A program made the translations under genes and the position numbers. The notes under the pieces are model-generated. The model did no database searches. It worked only from the letters and a program-made list of their open reading frames with translations, and was not told the DNA's origin. Below, piece after piece: positions 1-11,268 of a DNA stretch of 64,000 nt; position 1 is the first letter of the stretch, and the number at the start of each line of letters is the position of its first letter. The stretch comes from Melastoma dodecandrum (lineage: Eukaryota > Streptophyta > Magnoliopsida > Myrtales > Melastomataceae). The DNA lies in contig JARUPY010000186.1 of the NCBI GenBank assembly GCA_029817715.1, positions 1 through 64,000 on the forward strand, given 5' to 3'.

Positions 1-650
1 TCTGAGACAAGCAACGTTAGAAGTGCTCAGGCGACAGAAGTCCCCTCAGCAAAAATGGGGGGCTTATGTTGACATGTATATTAACACGATAAGGTTATCT
101 TGGGCCTATATCCTGACGAAAGCCCATACTAGTCGCGAAGCCCATAATAGGGGGGGGGAGTTAGATACACCAGGCCTGCATCAGTAGTCTACACAGACTA
201 TAAGGCCTGAGTAGTAACCCTATAATCAGGGGAAGTCTACAAGCCTGGGCCCTGCACAGGACACACGTCAAAAGGAACGGTTTAATAGCCTTGAGATAAA
301 TGGAGCATACAACCCACGTCTGTACTGATTGCACAGTCTTAAAAGACAATTAATTAAACCCGAAGTCAAAGGAGTCTACGACCCACCACGTCTACAAACG
401 AGTGGAAGTCAGTTTATTGGCTCTGAGATTTCCTTGGGGGTGGTTGAGTCCTGGAAGATCTTCAGCATGGTCGTAACAGAGCCTGGGTATAAAAGGAGAA
501 CATCTCCCTCGGTAAGTTTTTTTTACTTATTGTAAAACTGTTTTGCATTCAATCAATTTCATTCAATTACTTACTGGTGTACGCGCGCCTTCCAGCCTAG
601 CACGCGCGTGCCATGTTCGAACTACCTGAGGATCTGGGCCCGCCTCCCAA
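1..650 (+). mobile_element. 3' end of a probable Ty3/gypsy LTR retrotransposon (PPT and LTR), cut by window edge
   Basis: A purine-rich tract ending in ggggggctta (about 54-68) is followed at 69 by TGTTGACATG, which looks like a polypurine tract and the TG start of an LTR. Inside the putative LTR there is a TATA-like box (tataaaagg, about 488) followed by a leader-like stretch, as expected for a U3/R promoter. Positions 1-68 would then be the end of the internal region. The LTR 3' boundary is uncertain because no TG..CA partner or primer-binding site is visible, and no coding part of the element lies in the window. The family assignment to gypsy is an inference from general layout. Confidence 0.45.
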
Positions 651-2959
651 AGGCCCAACAAGTCGACGTCACGACTTGAGCGTCGGACGGTGTGGAAAAG
701 GAGTTGGGTGGGATCCCTCCCTAGGTTCCTAACTGGGCCTCGCTCGGGCCATCGCCGACTGTCGGTCTGTTTTCCTAAGAGGCGGCATGCGAAAGGCGAA
801 GCAAGATCTTAAGAAGGAACCTTTCGGGAAGAATCAGGAGCGACTCGTGTCATCCGTACCTCATCCAAAATGGTTCCGTAAAAAATGTGGTTGTTGTTTA
901 ACCAAGGTAAACTATACGGAAGTCCGTCCACCAACTTTATTTTATAAAATATGTTTTTAATAAGTCAAAAAAAAACCAGTGGTTCGAGGATCCTTAATTA
1001 CTGGACATTGAATAGATCCGATCGCAACTTCGCTGTATATGAAAATGCTCAATATGAAAATATTGGATCCAGAGAAACCATGTCTTCATCGCATAGGATT
1101 CCAAGTCCCTGGAGAAAGGTTTATTTCCATAATACAAAATCAATGGGGGTCCTTTTTTGGCTATATATCCATTACGACTTAGACATGCGAAAAGGTGGCG
1201 TTTGCTCCACTTCCTAAGAATTTGTTTATGTTTAACGGGGCCGTTGGACCCGATCCGGGCATCACCTCCGGACTCATGTCTCTATTTTGCGGGCGTTGGA
1301 CCCTACTTGGGCTTCTTGGACTCGAACCCATGTTTAATTTGTTTTACAAACAACATGCGACAATAAACCTATAGGCCTAAGGTAGGCAGACAAACACAGA
1401 CGATTATTGAGATCAAAAGGAGCCGGGAATGGTAGTGATCGTGGGCCTACGCACTTGGGCCCACGACCCGTTACATATAGAAATAAAAAAAAGAACGATA
1501 AGACTCCGCACCTCCCACATGTACCTGAGGTCCGACCAAGGATAAGTTGCATTATTACTTTGTGGGGCTGCTTTAAAATGATGTGCCTTCACCACGGTGT
1601 TCCCTCTTGCGCAGTCTTTGAGATCACCTAGTCGGAAATTTCGTTTAAAGAAGAAACCATAAAAGGTGTATTTGTTTTCATCGGTAATCAATTATGTCCA
1701 CAATGAAGTCTGACATGTCAGCTGCCACCCACCCACCCTTGTCTTGTAATGCTCCTCTTTGTTTTTTTTTTTTGTTCTTCTCCCCGAGGATGGAAGTAGT
1801 ATAGCTGTAAAAAACAGGTTATGTTGGGTCGATCAAACACTAGCACTTATATCTATACATGCACTATTTTTTTAGGTAAATTATTGACACAAGGTGGAAA
1901 TTCCTACCACTAAATCGAGACTTTGTTGATTTTTTTTTTTTAGAACAAAAGGTGACACATAATAATAGTGATTGTTATAGTAAAATACTAAAATAATAAA
2001 ATATAAAAAAGATAAAAATAATAAAAAATGAAGGAAATTTGTTTATAATGAAAATTGATATAAAATGTTGCAACAAACATTTCATTAATTTGAAACCTGA
2101 AATCAAATAGAGATTAAAAAAAAATCGAATATAAAAAAGTATCAGAATATATGTAAATTCGAACATTTACAAAATAAAAAATTCGAACAAAACATTTTTT
2201 ATTTTATTTTATTGTTAATGTTCGATGATAATAATAATAATAATATAATAAAAACAAAATAAAAAAAAATATCAGACAAACAAACCGAGACAAAATGAAA
2301 GGGACAGAGATCCCTTCCAAAACCTAATTTCAATTTGAGGAAAAGCTCACCTCGTCGGGCAATGGTAGGAATGGTGGCGATGGAAAGGGGCGCGAGATGA
2401 GCGTGGCCACGGTTGGGAAGAAAGCGTCGTCCAGGGGTTCCATACGGGTTGGCTGAAGGAGAAATGCTACGAGAGAGGTGCCGAGCCGTGCTGGGTTCGT
2501 CGCCGGAGTTATAGTACGTCCAGAAGAGACGGAAGTATTGGCCGCCGCTGGTAATTGGAAGGCGGGGGTAGGTCATCGGATGGAAGGTGGCTCTGTGAGG
2601 TTTTGGGCTTCGATTGGCGTCCCGAAAAAGCTATCTCCCCCCGTTCACAAGCGTGATCAACATGGACAAGATGTAACTTTAGATCTCCCATCCCAAACAG
2701 GGGAGAGCACTACACGATCACACTTCTATTTCTGAAAACCCACGAAAAACTGTATCTCTGCTCTTTTCCTACCATATGTGTGGTTAAGTACTCCTCCAAG
2801 CTTGTCATAAAAAGCAAAAAATGTATTCCTAGAAGCTGATGTTGCAATCAACACTTCTGGAGAATCTAAGCTGGATTTGACTGTGGGTCCGGGCTCCACC
2901 TTCCTTCCTCCAGAGTACGTTTGGTCCAAAGGGTTGGACGACTGGCCTGGTGCTGCTTC
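651..2959. other. Spacer; no recognisable gene
   Basis: No supported gene. About 1720-2330 is AT-rich with an ATA/AAT microsatellite near 2228-2250. A GC-richer island at about 2330-2720 is open in several minus-strand frames (one could begin near 2440 and run to about 2330) but matches no family I recognise. It could be a decayed gene edge or a non-coding exon. Confidence 0.4.
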
Positions 2960-5900
2960 GGTTTGTTAACTTGTCACATTGATGCGTCGAAACACGAAAG
3001 CAGGTCGTTTAGGCTGTTGGCAGCTCGATTTCTCCGCTCAACATCAGGACCACGGCCGTCATGTCGGGCCTATCAATTGCCATCGACTTGACAACACAAA
3101 GCAGGCCGACATTGAAATGCAACTCATCGTTTCACGACCAGCAGTAAAATTCGCACAGAGTTTCGATTACATCGATGATGGTCCATCCCCTCTTGCCTTC
3201 GAAGCCACAGTCATCCATGCCTGTACCATTCCCATGGTTGCTCGTGTTAAATGTCAGTCAAACACTACAATCTGGGTGTAGAAGTTGACACTTACGTAGG
3301 ATGGGAGGTGGACGTGATCTTCAACCAAGCATATGCTCGTGTTCTTCTTTCCACTAAACGATCTCTAAAAGGATAACCCCGAAACTGAAGACGTCGGATC
3401 TCTCCGAAAACAACCCCCCTAGGGCGTACTCTGGCGACATATATCCCCTGCTCATCAGAATAAGCAATTATGTGCTCAATTTTTCACGGTTCAAATAAAT
3501 TGCAGATGACTATGGTTTCGCGGTTTGGTCATTACAGAGAGCCGACGACTCTACAGCGTCGGCAACCAAATCTTGTGTCCCTTCAAACATTCTTGCCAAG
3601 CCGAAATAATCCGATATCTTGGGATTCATGTTGTCATCCAAGAGAATGTTGCTGGACCTTCAGGTCACGATGGGATGATCCTCAGGCTCGAGTCCTTGTG
3701 GAGATAGAGAGAGCCCCCTAGCAACTCCTAGGATTAATCTAAAAAAACTGTTAGCCCCAATCCAAGCTGAGCCTTCCTCTCCTCAATCTGAAGTCAGCGA
3801 TCAGCAGGCTGTCATGCAAGAGCTAACTTAATTTGTGCAATGGGGAGAGATATATAGATTTATACAAACCGAAAAGGAAGCTGTCCCACAGCTCTTGTTC
3901 TGGCAAGTATTCGTACAAGAGAATCTTCTCCACCCTCACGCTGTCACAACCTAAACCAACAAGGTCTGAACAAGGTTCCGATGCCGGAGCTTTGAGATGA
4001 GGATGACCTCATTCTAACTTGAATTCCTCATTGCCATTGACTCGAGCTACTGGCAAGATCCCTTATTCAACCGTCCACCCTCTCTACCTCTAAACCGTCA
4101 CTCAGCTTCCCCTACTTTCAAGGGAAGGCGAGAAATTCTTCAGTTGATCAAATCTAGTTCGACAAGCACAGGAATAAATCATTGCCTACCTTATAAACAG
4201 AGCCAAAACCCCCTTGGCCGAGCTTGTTGGTGATAACAAAGTTGTTTGTAAGACTGGGCAATACTAATGGAAACTGAAGGCAGGCAACTCGCCTGTGTCT
4301 CCTGGTTTAAGCGCATCTGATCTGGTAATTGAATCCATGAGGTGTAGGAATTCTTTCTCTGTGTTTCCCTGAATAAACGGCATAGACGATTATCCAGGCA
4401 TAGAAGGTTGTGGTTATCTTGGAGATATCTTGTCCAGTCTTGCTTACAAAATTAGTCATTCCTCAATGGAACTCGATAATACCTCTTTGTTTCAGTCTCG
4501 TTCTTCCCCAACAGCAAGCACCACAGCTCCGAATACGATGGTGGAAAAAATTCTTGTCAGGCTTATGACTAAACATTTTTCTGTTGCATAGATCCCCCTG
4601 CATCAGATATCAACATTTTTAATAGACTGACGATATCAGACCAATAACAGGAGATATAGGGTCGTATCAAACCTACGAGATGTGAGGTCGAACATAGAAG
4701 ATGCTTTTCCGTAGTTTCAACCCAAAATCAGGTACATCCAGCAGACACTCCGCTCCATGACCATACAGACCGTATCGAGTTACCACGTAAGAGTAGAGCC
4801 AGAACATGAAGCAATTACGGACGCACTGATCTTGAACATAGACCTGCAATCCTGTATTCCCACCAGCAAGTAGGCCGAATCGGGAAGCTACATGTTTGCT
4901 CAAATGGAGGAAAAGCAATTCTGTTTTACGACTTTTCCCGGATTCTGATACATTCACTGGTTTCTGACAGTTGAGTTCTGTTAGCCGGAATGCACCCTTT
5001 AGACCAGTTGCCATGGTTTCCTTCCTCGAAATGAACTTGGAACAAACCCTTCCATGCAACTGCATACGGGGGATTTTCATCATGTTAACAGACACCCGAA
5101 AGGCCCACAAATCCCAAAAACGAGCACCTATTCCTCGTGGCGTCTACCAACAGTTGTCCACATCATCGCCTTCCTTGTCCCAATGGGTTGTCGTCAATTC
5201 TCCAGTTTGGGGATATTTACATGAATGGGTGGAAGGAGCTGTCATATGGCTGATAGGTTTTAAGTATACCGTTCCCTAGATTAATGTCTTGCGTGATTGT
5301 GAAGCCGTTCAGGTAGTTCTGGTTCATGCCAGTGTATTCCAATGAAGGCCCTGCCTTATCCCATATGCCCACTTCGCCAGTACAGGTATTTAGAGCAGCT
5401 TCCCCATGAACCCATCTGTGTCGGAGTCCTCAGTTATACCGTGCAACAAATGCCCCACGAGAAGGGGTCGTTTTCAGTCTTCCCACGACGTCAATAATGT
5501 TTTTGGCCCTAGTTTTGGCTGATAATTTCCGAATTTTCATCCCCGGTCAGAAAGGTATCCGCATGGATCCCTCGAAGCTTCCCCACAGCTCATTTCGAAC
5601 TCCCGTCCTGTAAAGCAGAAGTTAGCCCACCATCCGAAAATCGATGCGCAAAACTCTGGACTCGTGATGGCCGAAACCATTCCGTTTTGGGTTCGCAGAC
5701 CGTCGTCCCCCCCTGCCGTCGACGAGATTCAGGTTTCCGTCATCGACCAGAACCTGAGACACCGCAGACGATCCGCTCCCGAAGGTGAAATCGTTTTCTC
5801 CCTATATGGCCACCCAGACAAACCCTTGGATAAGGCGCCGGTTTCATTGAATCCAGATTCCAAAACGTAGAGGTTTCCCGGGATCCTATTAGGCATGAAG

Positions 5901-6095
5901 AAATCCGAGCTCGAAAGATCTGACCAGGAGAAAGACCCGATGTCTCGGTGTATGGAAGTATAACGAGGCATCGAGGGCCGTGGATGTTATCTGCAGAGCT
6001 GGCTGCCCCGTGGCCATTGAGCACCTGAAGGACCAAAGAGAGATAACTAACCAGCTCCAAGGAGCAAACATGACCTCACAAAAGCTATTCATCTT
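2960..6095 (-). pseudogene. G-type lectin S-receptor-like serine/threonine kinase pseudogene
   Basis: Read on the minus strand, pieces of a complete S-domain receptor kinase appear in order but in shifting frames with many stops. A signal-peptide-like start lies near 6092. The B-lectin portion includes FELGF (about 5900), a DDGNL stretch (about 5740) and an LWxSF..PGMKI box (about 5545-5600, with an internal stop). The EGF/S-locus glycoprotein part has NPP and a GNW..GC box (about 5000-5070). A PAN-like part has CVRNC and GxxCLL (about 4750-4840). A transmembrane stretch follows near 4520-4565. In the kinase domain are the P-loop NKLGQGGFGSVYK (about 4190-4250), RHRNLVQ (about 3970), SSNILLDDNMNPKISDYFGLAR (about 3595-3665; an extra Tyr splits the DFG motif), GYMSPEYA (about 3420-3450) and [15 protein letters not shown] (about 3350-3400). 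Introns seem retained at DNA level, so this decayed in place rather than being retroposed. It cannot encode a functional kinase as it stands. Confidence 0.85.
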
Positions 6096-6692
6096 TCTTT
6101 CTTTGACAAGTCCCCCCCGTGGGCGTTTTGTTTCCCAGTAAAGCAGAGAATGAAGTTTGCCTTTTTTAGAAAAAATCCTACCTTCGGAAAAAAGACATGG
6201 AATGGAACTGCTTCACCATTGGACATTTCCTCTTTAAGCGCGGAGTTTTCCCCCAAAAGTAATGTTACGGCGAAAATTTTTAAGTTTAAAAATTTTTAAA
6301 ATAATGTCTTAAAAATTAAACTTCAATATTTTTTTATCTAAGTCTACAAAATGTAATTACATGTTTCGTAATATATCAATTCTAGAGATTACTGTTTTAA
6401 TAAAATATCGTAATATCAAATACCGATCTCGAATTCTCAAAATTTTAAAAGTTTCGGATTAGAGTAGGTATCCCGAAAATCGGAACGTAATTCGAACAGA
6501 ACGATGAAAGATCAAAGATGGATGTGATTTGAAAACGTGGTTAAAATAGAATTGAAGAGTTTGCTATTAAATGCTGCGAGATTGGAACATGCCAGAATAG
6601 CACGTAATTTATTTAGTCCTAAACGTGTGCGACTCGACTAATAATGGACCATGTCTGTCAATGAGAAACCAAACATGCTATTAGTCAAATAC
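6096..6692. other. AT-rich spacer
   Basis: AT-rich sequence between the receptor-kinase pseudogene and the copia LTR. It may include the former promoter of the pseudogene. No other feature seen. Confidence 0.4.
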
Positions 6693-6803
6693 TGTTAGAA
6701 AAATTAAGAAACAATTAGGGACAATGATAGACAATAGAATCATCGTATTTATAGACAGTTTATATATTGTCAGATATGGCCGGGTGTAATCTCAATATTA
6801 ACA
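6693..6803 (+). repeat. 5' LTR of the copia element (111 bp)
   Basis: Starts TGTTAG, ends ATTAACA, and aligns without length change to 11158-11268. It carries TATA-like sequence (tatttatagacagtttatat) in its middle. At 111 bp it is short for a copia LTR. Confidence 0.75.
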
Positions 6804-6837
6804 CGACACGACAGCCACCGTGAGTCAAAGTCAGCAA

Positions 6838-9800
6838 AACTCAAAGACCGTAAACATCGAAATCAAGCTAAATGCAAGCAATTATCCATTATGGTCTCGG
6901 CTAATGCGAGTTGCAGTAGCTGGACGACAACGCCTCAGTCACCTTACGGTACAACCACGACACCTGCAAGGACGGAGGTAACATATAACAACTAGGAAAC
7001 ACAGGATCTCGACATGTTTTTCCTGGGTGATCCAGAATATTGAAACCAAACGTGGTGAGTAACATGGCTGCCCATTCTATCAAGAAAGCACTATGGGATG
7101 CCTTAGACATGACGTACAGTAGCGGGGAAGATACGTTTCAGACTTTCGAACTCCACACAAGGGCTAATCAGATCAAACAAGGAGAGATGACTCTTGAGGG
7201 GTATTTCGATGTCTTACTGGGTATTTGGCAGGAGATTGACGGTCGCCATCCAAATCCAATGAGATGTCAAAATGATATTACCATATACAATCAAGAGAAA
7301 AAGGAGACCCGATTGTTCCAATTCCTAGCCAGGTTGGACAGCAAGCACGAGGTTGTCAAGCAAGACATCCTCAAAGAAGAGCCCTTACCCTCCGTGGAGA
7401 AAGCGTATGCTCGGGTTCGACGAGAAGCGGCCAGGATCAACCCCACGAATGGAGGTGGTCAAGGTGGAATCGGTAGTGAACTGCTCGGCAAAGCATCAAA
7501 CCCTCAGATAGACATCACAGCGGAGGCATACGGAGCGAAGGGCCAAGGGGGTCGATCGTGATCAGAATTCATCGGGAAAAACGGCGAAATCATCATCTCG
7601 GGAGGACAAATCGAAGCTGCTTTGTACTCACTGTGGGATGAATCGACACACGAAGGAACAATGCTTCAAACTCGTCGGATATCCCAAATGGTGGGAAGAC
7701 AGGCCCAAAAAGGGAGGCGCCACTGGAAAAGGGAAGGTTTCCACCGCTGCGGGCAATCTAATGGCCACCGACAACAGCGTCGGCAACCCACCGGGAGGAG
7801 CAAGACAGATGACCGAACTCGATGGAAGGGATGAAACATGCACACGAACTGGAAAAAAGAACAACGGCAGAAATAAAGAAGGTATAGGGGTTAGGAATTT
7901 ATCCTCAAACCCTTGCAATTTAAATTTCGAGTGGATTTTCGACTGTGGTGTGACTGATACAATGACTCATGACGTTCTAGATTTTGTTATTCAGTCAACA
8001 CCATAGAAGACTCGGGTTCAAAGTGCAAATGGGAGTTTCTCACCTGTGATGGGTGCGGGAACTATCGAGATTGAGCCTTAGAGTGAAAAAATGTCTTTAT
8101 GTTTCTTCTTTGTCATGCAAGTTGCTGTCAATTAATCAAGTCGGGAAGGGACTCAACTGTTACTATGCTGATGTACTCAAATTGTTTGTATTCTTCAGGA
8201 TATTCAGACGAACATGATCATTGGGCAGGGCACTAAGCAGAATGGGCTCTACTATGTGGATGAAGTAGTTTATCAGGGGACTGCTCTACTGGCACATGGG
8301 ACAGTGGATAGGCAGGTATGGCTATGGCATCGTCGGCTGGGAGATCCATCAAATAGCTATCTAAACATTCTATTTCCTCACTTTAAATTCAATAATTCTA
8401 GTTCCCGTAAGACCTGCATTCTTGCAAAGAGTCATAGTATAAGTTTTCTTCCAAACAATACCCAGGTGGATTTAGCCTTTCAACTAATACATTCAGATGT
8501 ATGGGGTCCTGCTCCAAATTCCCAAAATAGTCGATTCCGTTACTTTCTACTCTTTATTGACGACTTCTCCCGAATGACGCGGGTCTATTTTTTTAAACAT
8601 GAGACTGAAGTTTCAGATATATTTATACAGTTCTATTACCTTGTCCAAACTGAGTACTAAAAACACATACGTAAACTCCGTTTAGATAATGGTGGAAAAT
8701 ATGTCAATCATACCATGACCCAATTTTTTACCACAAATGGCCATGTTCACCAAACCACATGTCCCAATTCACCCCAATAAAATGGTGTGGCTGAACGGAA
8801 AAATAGACTTATTTTTGAGGTCACTCGAGCCATTATGCTTGAAGCCCATGTTACCACTAGATATTGGCCTGAAGTAGTTGCCACAACCACTTACTTATTT
8901 AATCGCTTACCAACCAAAATCCTTAAACTTTAAACACCCATTGAGACCCTTTCATCACGAACCAACATCCCACCAGTCTTAACCCTCTCTCCTCGTGTGT
9001 TTGGCTGCTCGGTGTATGTCCATATTCCTAAAACCGATAGAACCAAATTGGATCCATGTGCTATCAAATGTGTTTTTTTGGGTTATAGTCCCAATCAGAA
9101 GGGATACAGATGTTATGATCCACTCCATCACCATATGTATACGACCTTAGATTGTGCCTTCATTGAACTGAATACTATTTTTTCACCTAACTTAGTAGTG
9201 AGGGGGAGAAAGTAACTCAGATCTCCTAAGCTGGGTTCATCCATCAGGCCATATTATGTCTACTACTATCTCAACAAGGCCAGATACCAGTTCCTACGAA
9301 CTAGCTGAGTTCATAGATCAAGAGCCAATCGAGCCAAGTGACTCGACTGAAGGTCTTTCGTTTGAGCATCCTGAGGTAACTACTATCTCTAATATACTAG
9401 AGCATCATGATTTGGCTTCAAAGTATACTAATGACGCAGATCAAGGAGCGGGAGTATAGGAGGACACAGAAAGACGCATCCTTCCTCCACGAAGCAACAG
9501 AGGAGTACCACCAAAAAGATACTCACCTGAACACCAAGCTCATAAATCTCGGTACCCAGTAGATAATGGTGACAGGGGGAATCTGTCTGACACAGCCAAA
9601 ACATACAAAGCAGTCATAGACACTGTGATGGTTTTAAAGACTGTGGAGGAAGCCAGGAGGAACAAAGAGTGGAACCAAGCAATGCAAGAAGAAATGAAGG
9701 CACTCACAAAAAATCAAACGTGGGAGAAATGTGAGCTACTGTTTGGGAAGAAACTTGTCGAATGCAGATGGGTGTTCACGGTCAAACATAAGACGGATGG

Positions 9801-11150
9801 CACAATAGAATGATACAAGGAGAGGCTTGTGGCAAAGGGTTACACCCAAACTTATGGTATCGACTACTCAGAAACCTTCTCATCTGTGGCAAAAATTGAT
9901 ACAATTCGAGTCTTGTGCTCCATAGCAGCTAATCTAGATTGGTCGCTGCACCAAATTGATTTCTACACAGAGATCTCAAGGAAGAAGTATATATGATGGC
10001 CCCACCTGGCTTTGAAGAAGACTTTACCAGAAGAAAAGTTTGTCGATTGAAGAAGGTGTTGTATGGGTTAAAGCAATCACCCCGAGCTTGGTTTGGACGG
10101 TTCACCATCACAATGAGAAGGTATGGGTACAAACAGAGTAATGCTGATCATACTCTGTTTCTCAAGAGAAGGGGAGAGTTGAGTACATTCTTAATTATCT
10201 ACGTTGACGATATGATAATTACGGGAAATGACCAAGATGAAATTGAAGAGCTTCGAAGGAACTTGTTCAAAGAATTTGAAATGAAGGACTTGGGGAATCT
10301 GAAGTACTTTCTCGGAATTGAAGTAATGAGGTCAAGAAAAGGTATATTCATTTCCCAATGGAAGTATATCCTAGATTTGTTGGCTGAAACTGGTGTAATT
10401 GATTGTAAGCCAGTTGAAACTCCGATGGCAAATCATGGACTGCATATGGTAAAAAATGTGAAGCCAGCTGATCAAGAGAGGTATCAACAACTGGTGGGAG
10501 AACTAATCTATCTGTCCCACACGAGACCGGATATTGCATATGTAGTGGGGGTAGTAAGTCATTTTATGCATAGTCCTCAGATAGATCATAAGGAGGCAAT
10601 AATGAGAATTGTAAGGTATTTCAAGGGGTCACCAAGAAGATGAATTGGTTTTCAAAAGAATGATCATTTGAAGATACAGGCATATACAGATGTTGACTAG
10701 GCAGGGAATCCGTTGGTCAGAAAATCTACCTCAGGGTATTTTGCCTCGGTATGAGGAAACCCGGTAACCTGGAGAAGTAAAAAACAAAAGGTTGTTGCGT
10801 TGTCGAGTGCAGAAGCTGAATTCTGAGGGATTGCCAAGGGATTAACTGAGATCCTATGGATTCGAAAACTCATGACTGATTTAGGTTTTCAAGTTCGCGG
10901 CACATGCAGGCTAATGTACGACAACAAGGCAACTATCAGTATCTCAGAAAATCTAGTAACATGACAAGACGAAATATGTGGAAGTTGACAGGCACTTCAT
11001 CAAGGAGAAACTAAAAGAAGGCATTGTGGAATTTTCATTTGTTCAGTCAGAAGATCTACCGGCAGATATTCTTATAAAAGCTGTTACAGTAAGAGTTTTT
11101 CGTGAAGCATTGATCAAGTTGGGTATTGGAGATCCCACTATCCAACTTGA
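6838..11150 (+). pseudogene. Copia gag-pol polyprotein remnant
   Basis: Gag begins with a NASNYPLWSRLM-like segment (about 6865) and continues in the open stretch 7040-7561. A CCHC zinc knuckle (CTHCGMNRHTKEQC, about 7625-7670) follows, then a protease-like FDCGVTDTMTHD (about 7935). The pre-integrase box WHRRLGDPS (about 8325) and the integrase core LIHSDVWGPAP..FLLFIDDFSR (8490-8580) come next. Reverse transcriptase shows [19 protein letters not shown] (about 9822) and the active-site YVDD (about 10198-10212). RNase H has AYTDVD (about 10680) and LSSAEAEF (about 10802). Stops interrupt several places, for example before the RT block at about 9811 and within RNase H. It is a dead copy. Confidence 0.85.
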
Positions 11151-11157
11151 GAGGGAG

Positions 11158-11268
11158 TCCGAAAAAAATCAGGAAACGATTAGGGATAATTATAGGGAAC
11201 ATAATCATCGTATTTATAGATAGTTTATATATTGCCAGATATAGCTAGGTGTAATCTCTATATTAACA
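11158..11268 (+). repeat. 3' LTR of the copia element (111 bp)
   Basis: Partner of the 5' LTR. The first bases are mutated (TCCG instead of TGTT), but the rest aligns through to ATTAACA. It is preceded by a purine-rich tract (gagagggag) typical of plus-strand priming. Confidence 0.75.

Larger units (their letters stand above)
6693..11268 (+). mobile_element. Ty1/copia LTR retrotransposon, full length but degenerate
   Basis: The element has matching 111-bp ends (6693-6803 and 11158-11268), a purine-rich tract just before the 3' copy (about 11147-11157) and, between them, gag, protease, integrase, reverse transcriptase and RNase H remnants in the copia order. The 5' copy starts TGTTAG and both copies end ATTAACA. 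The 5 bases flanking the two ends (aatac and gagga) do not match, so no target-site duplication is visible; it may have mutated, or the ends may have recombined. Stops and frameshifts interrupt the polyprotein, so it is not autonomous. Confidence 0.85.
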
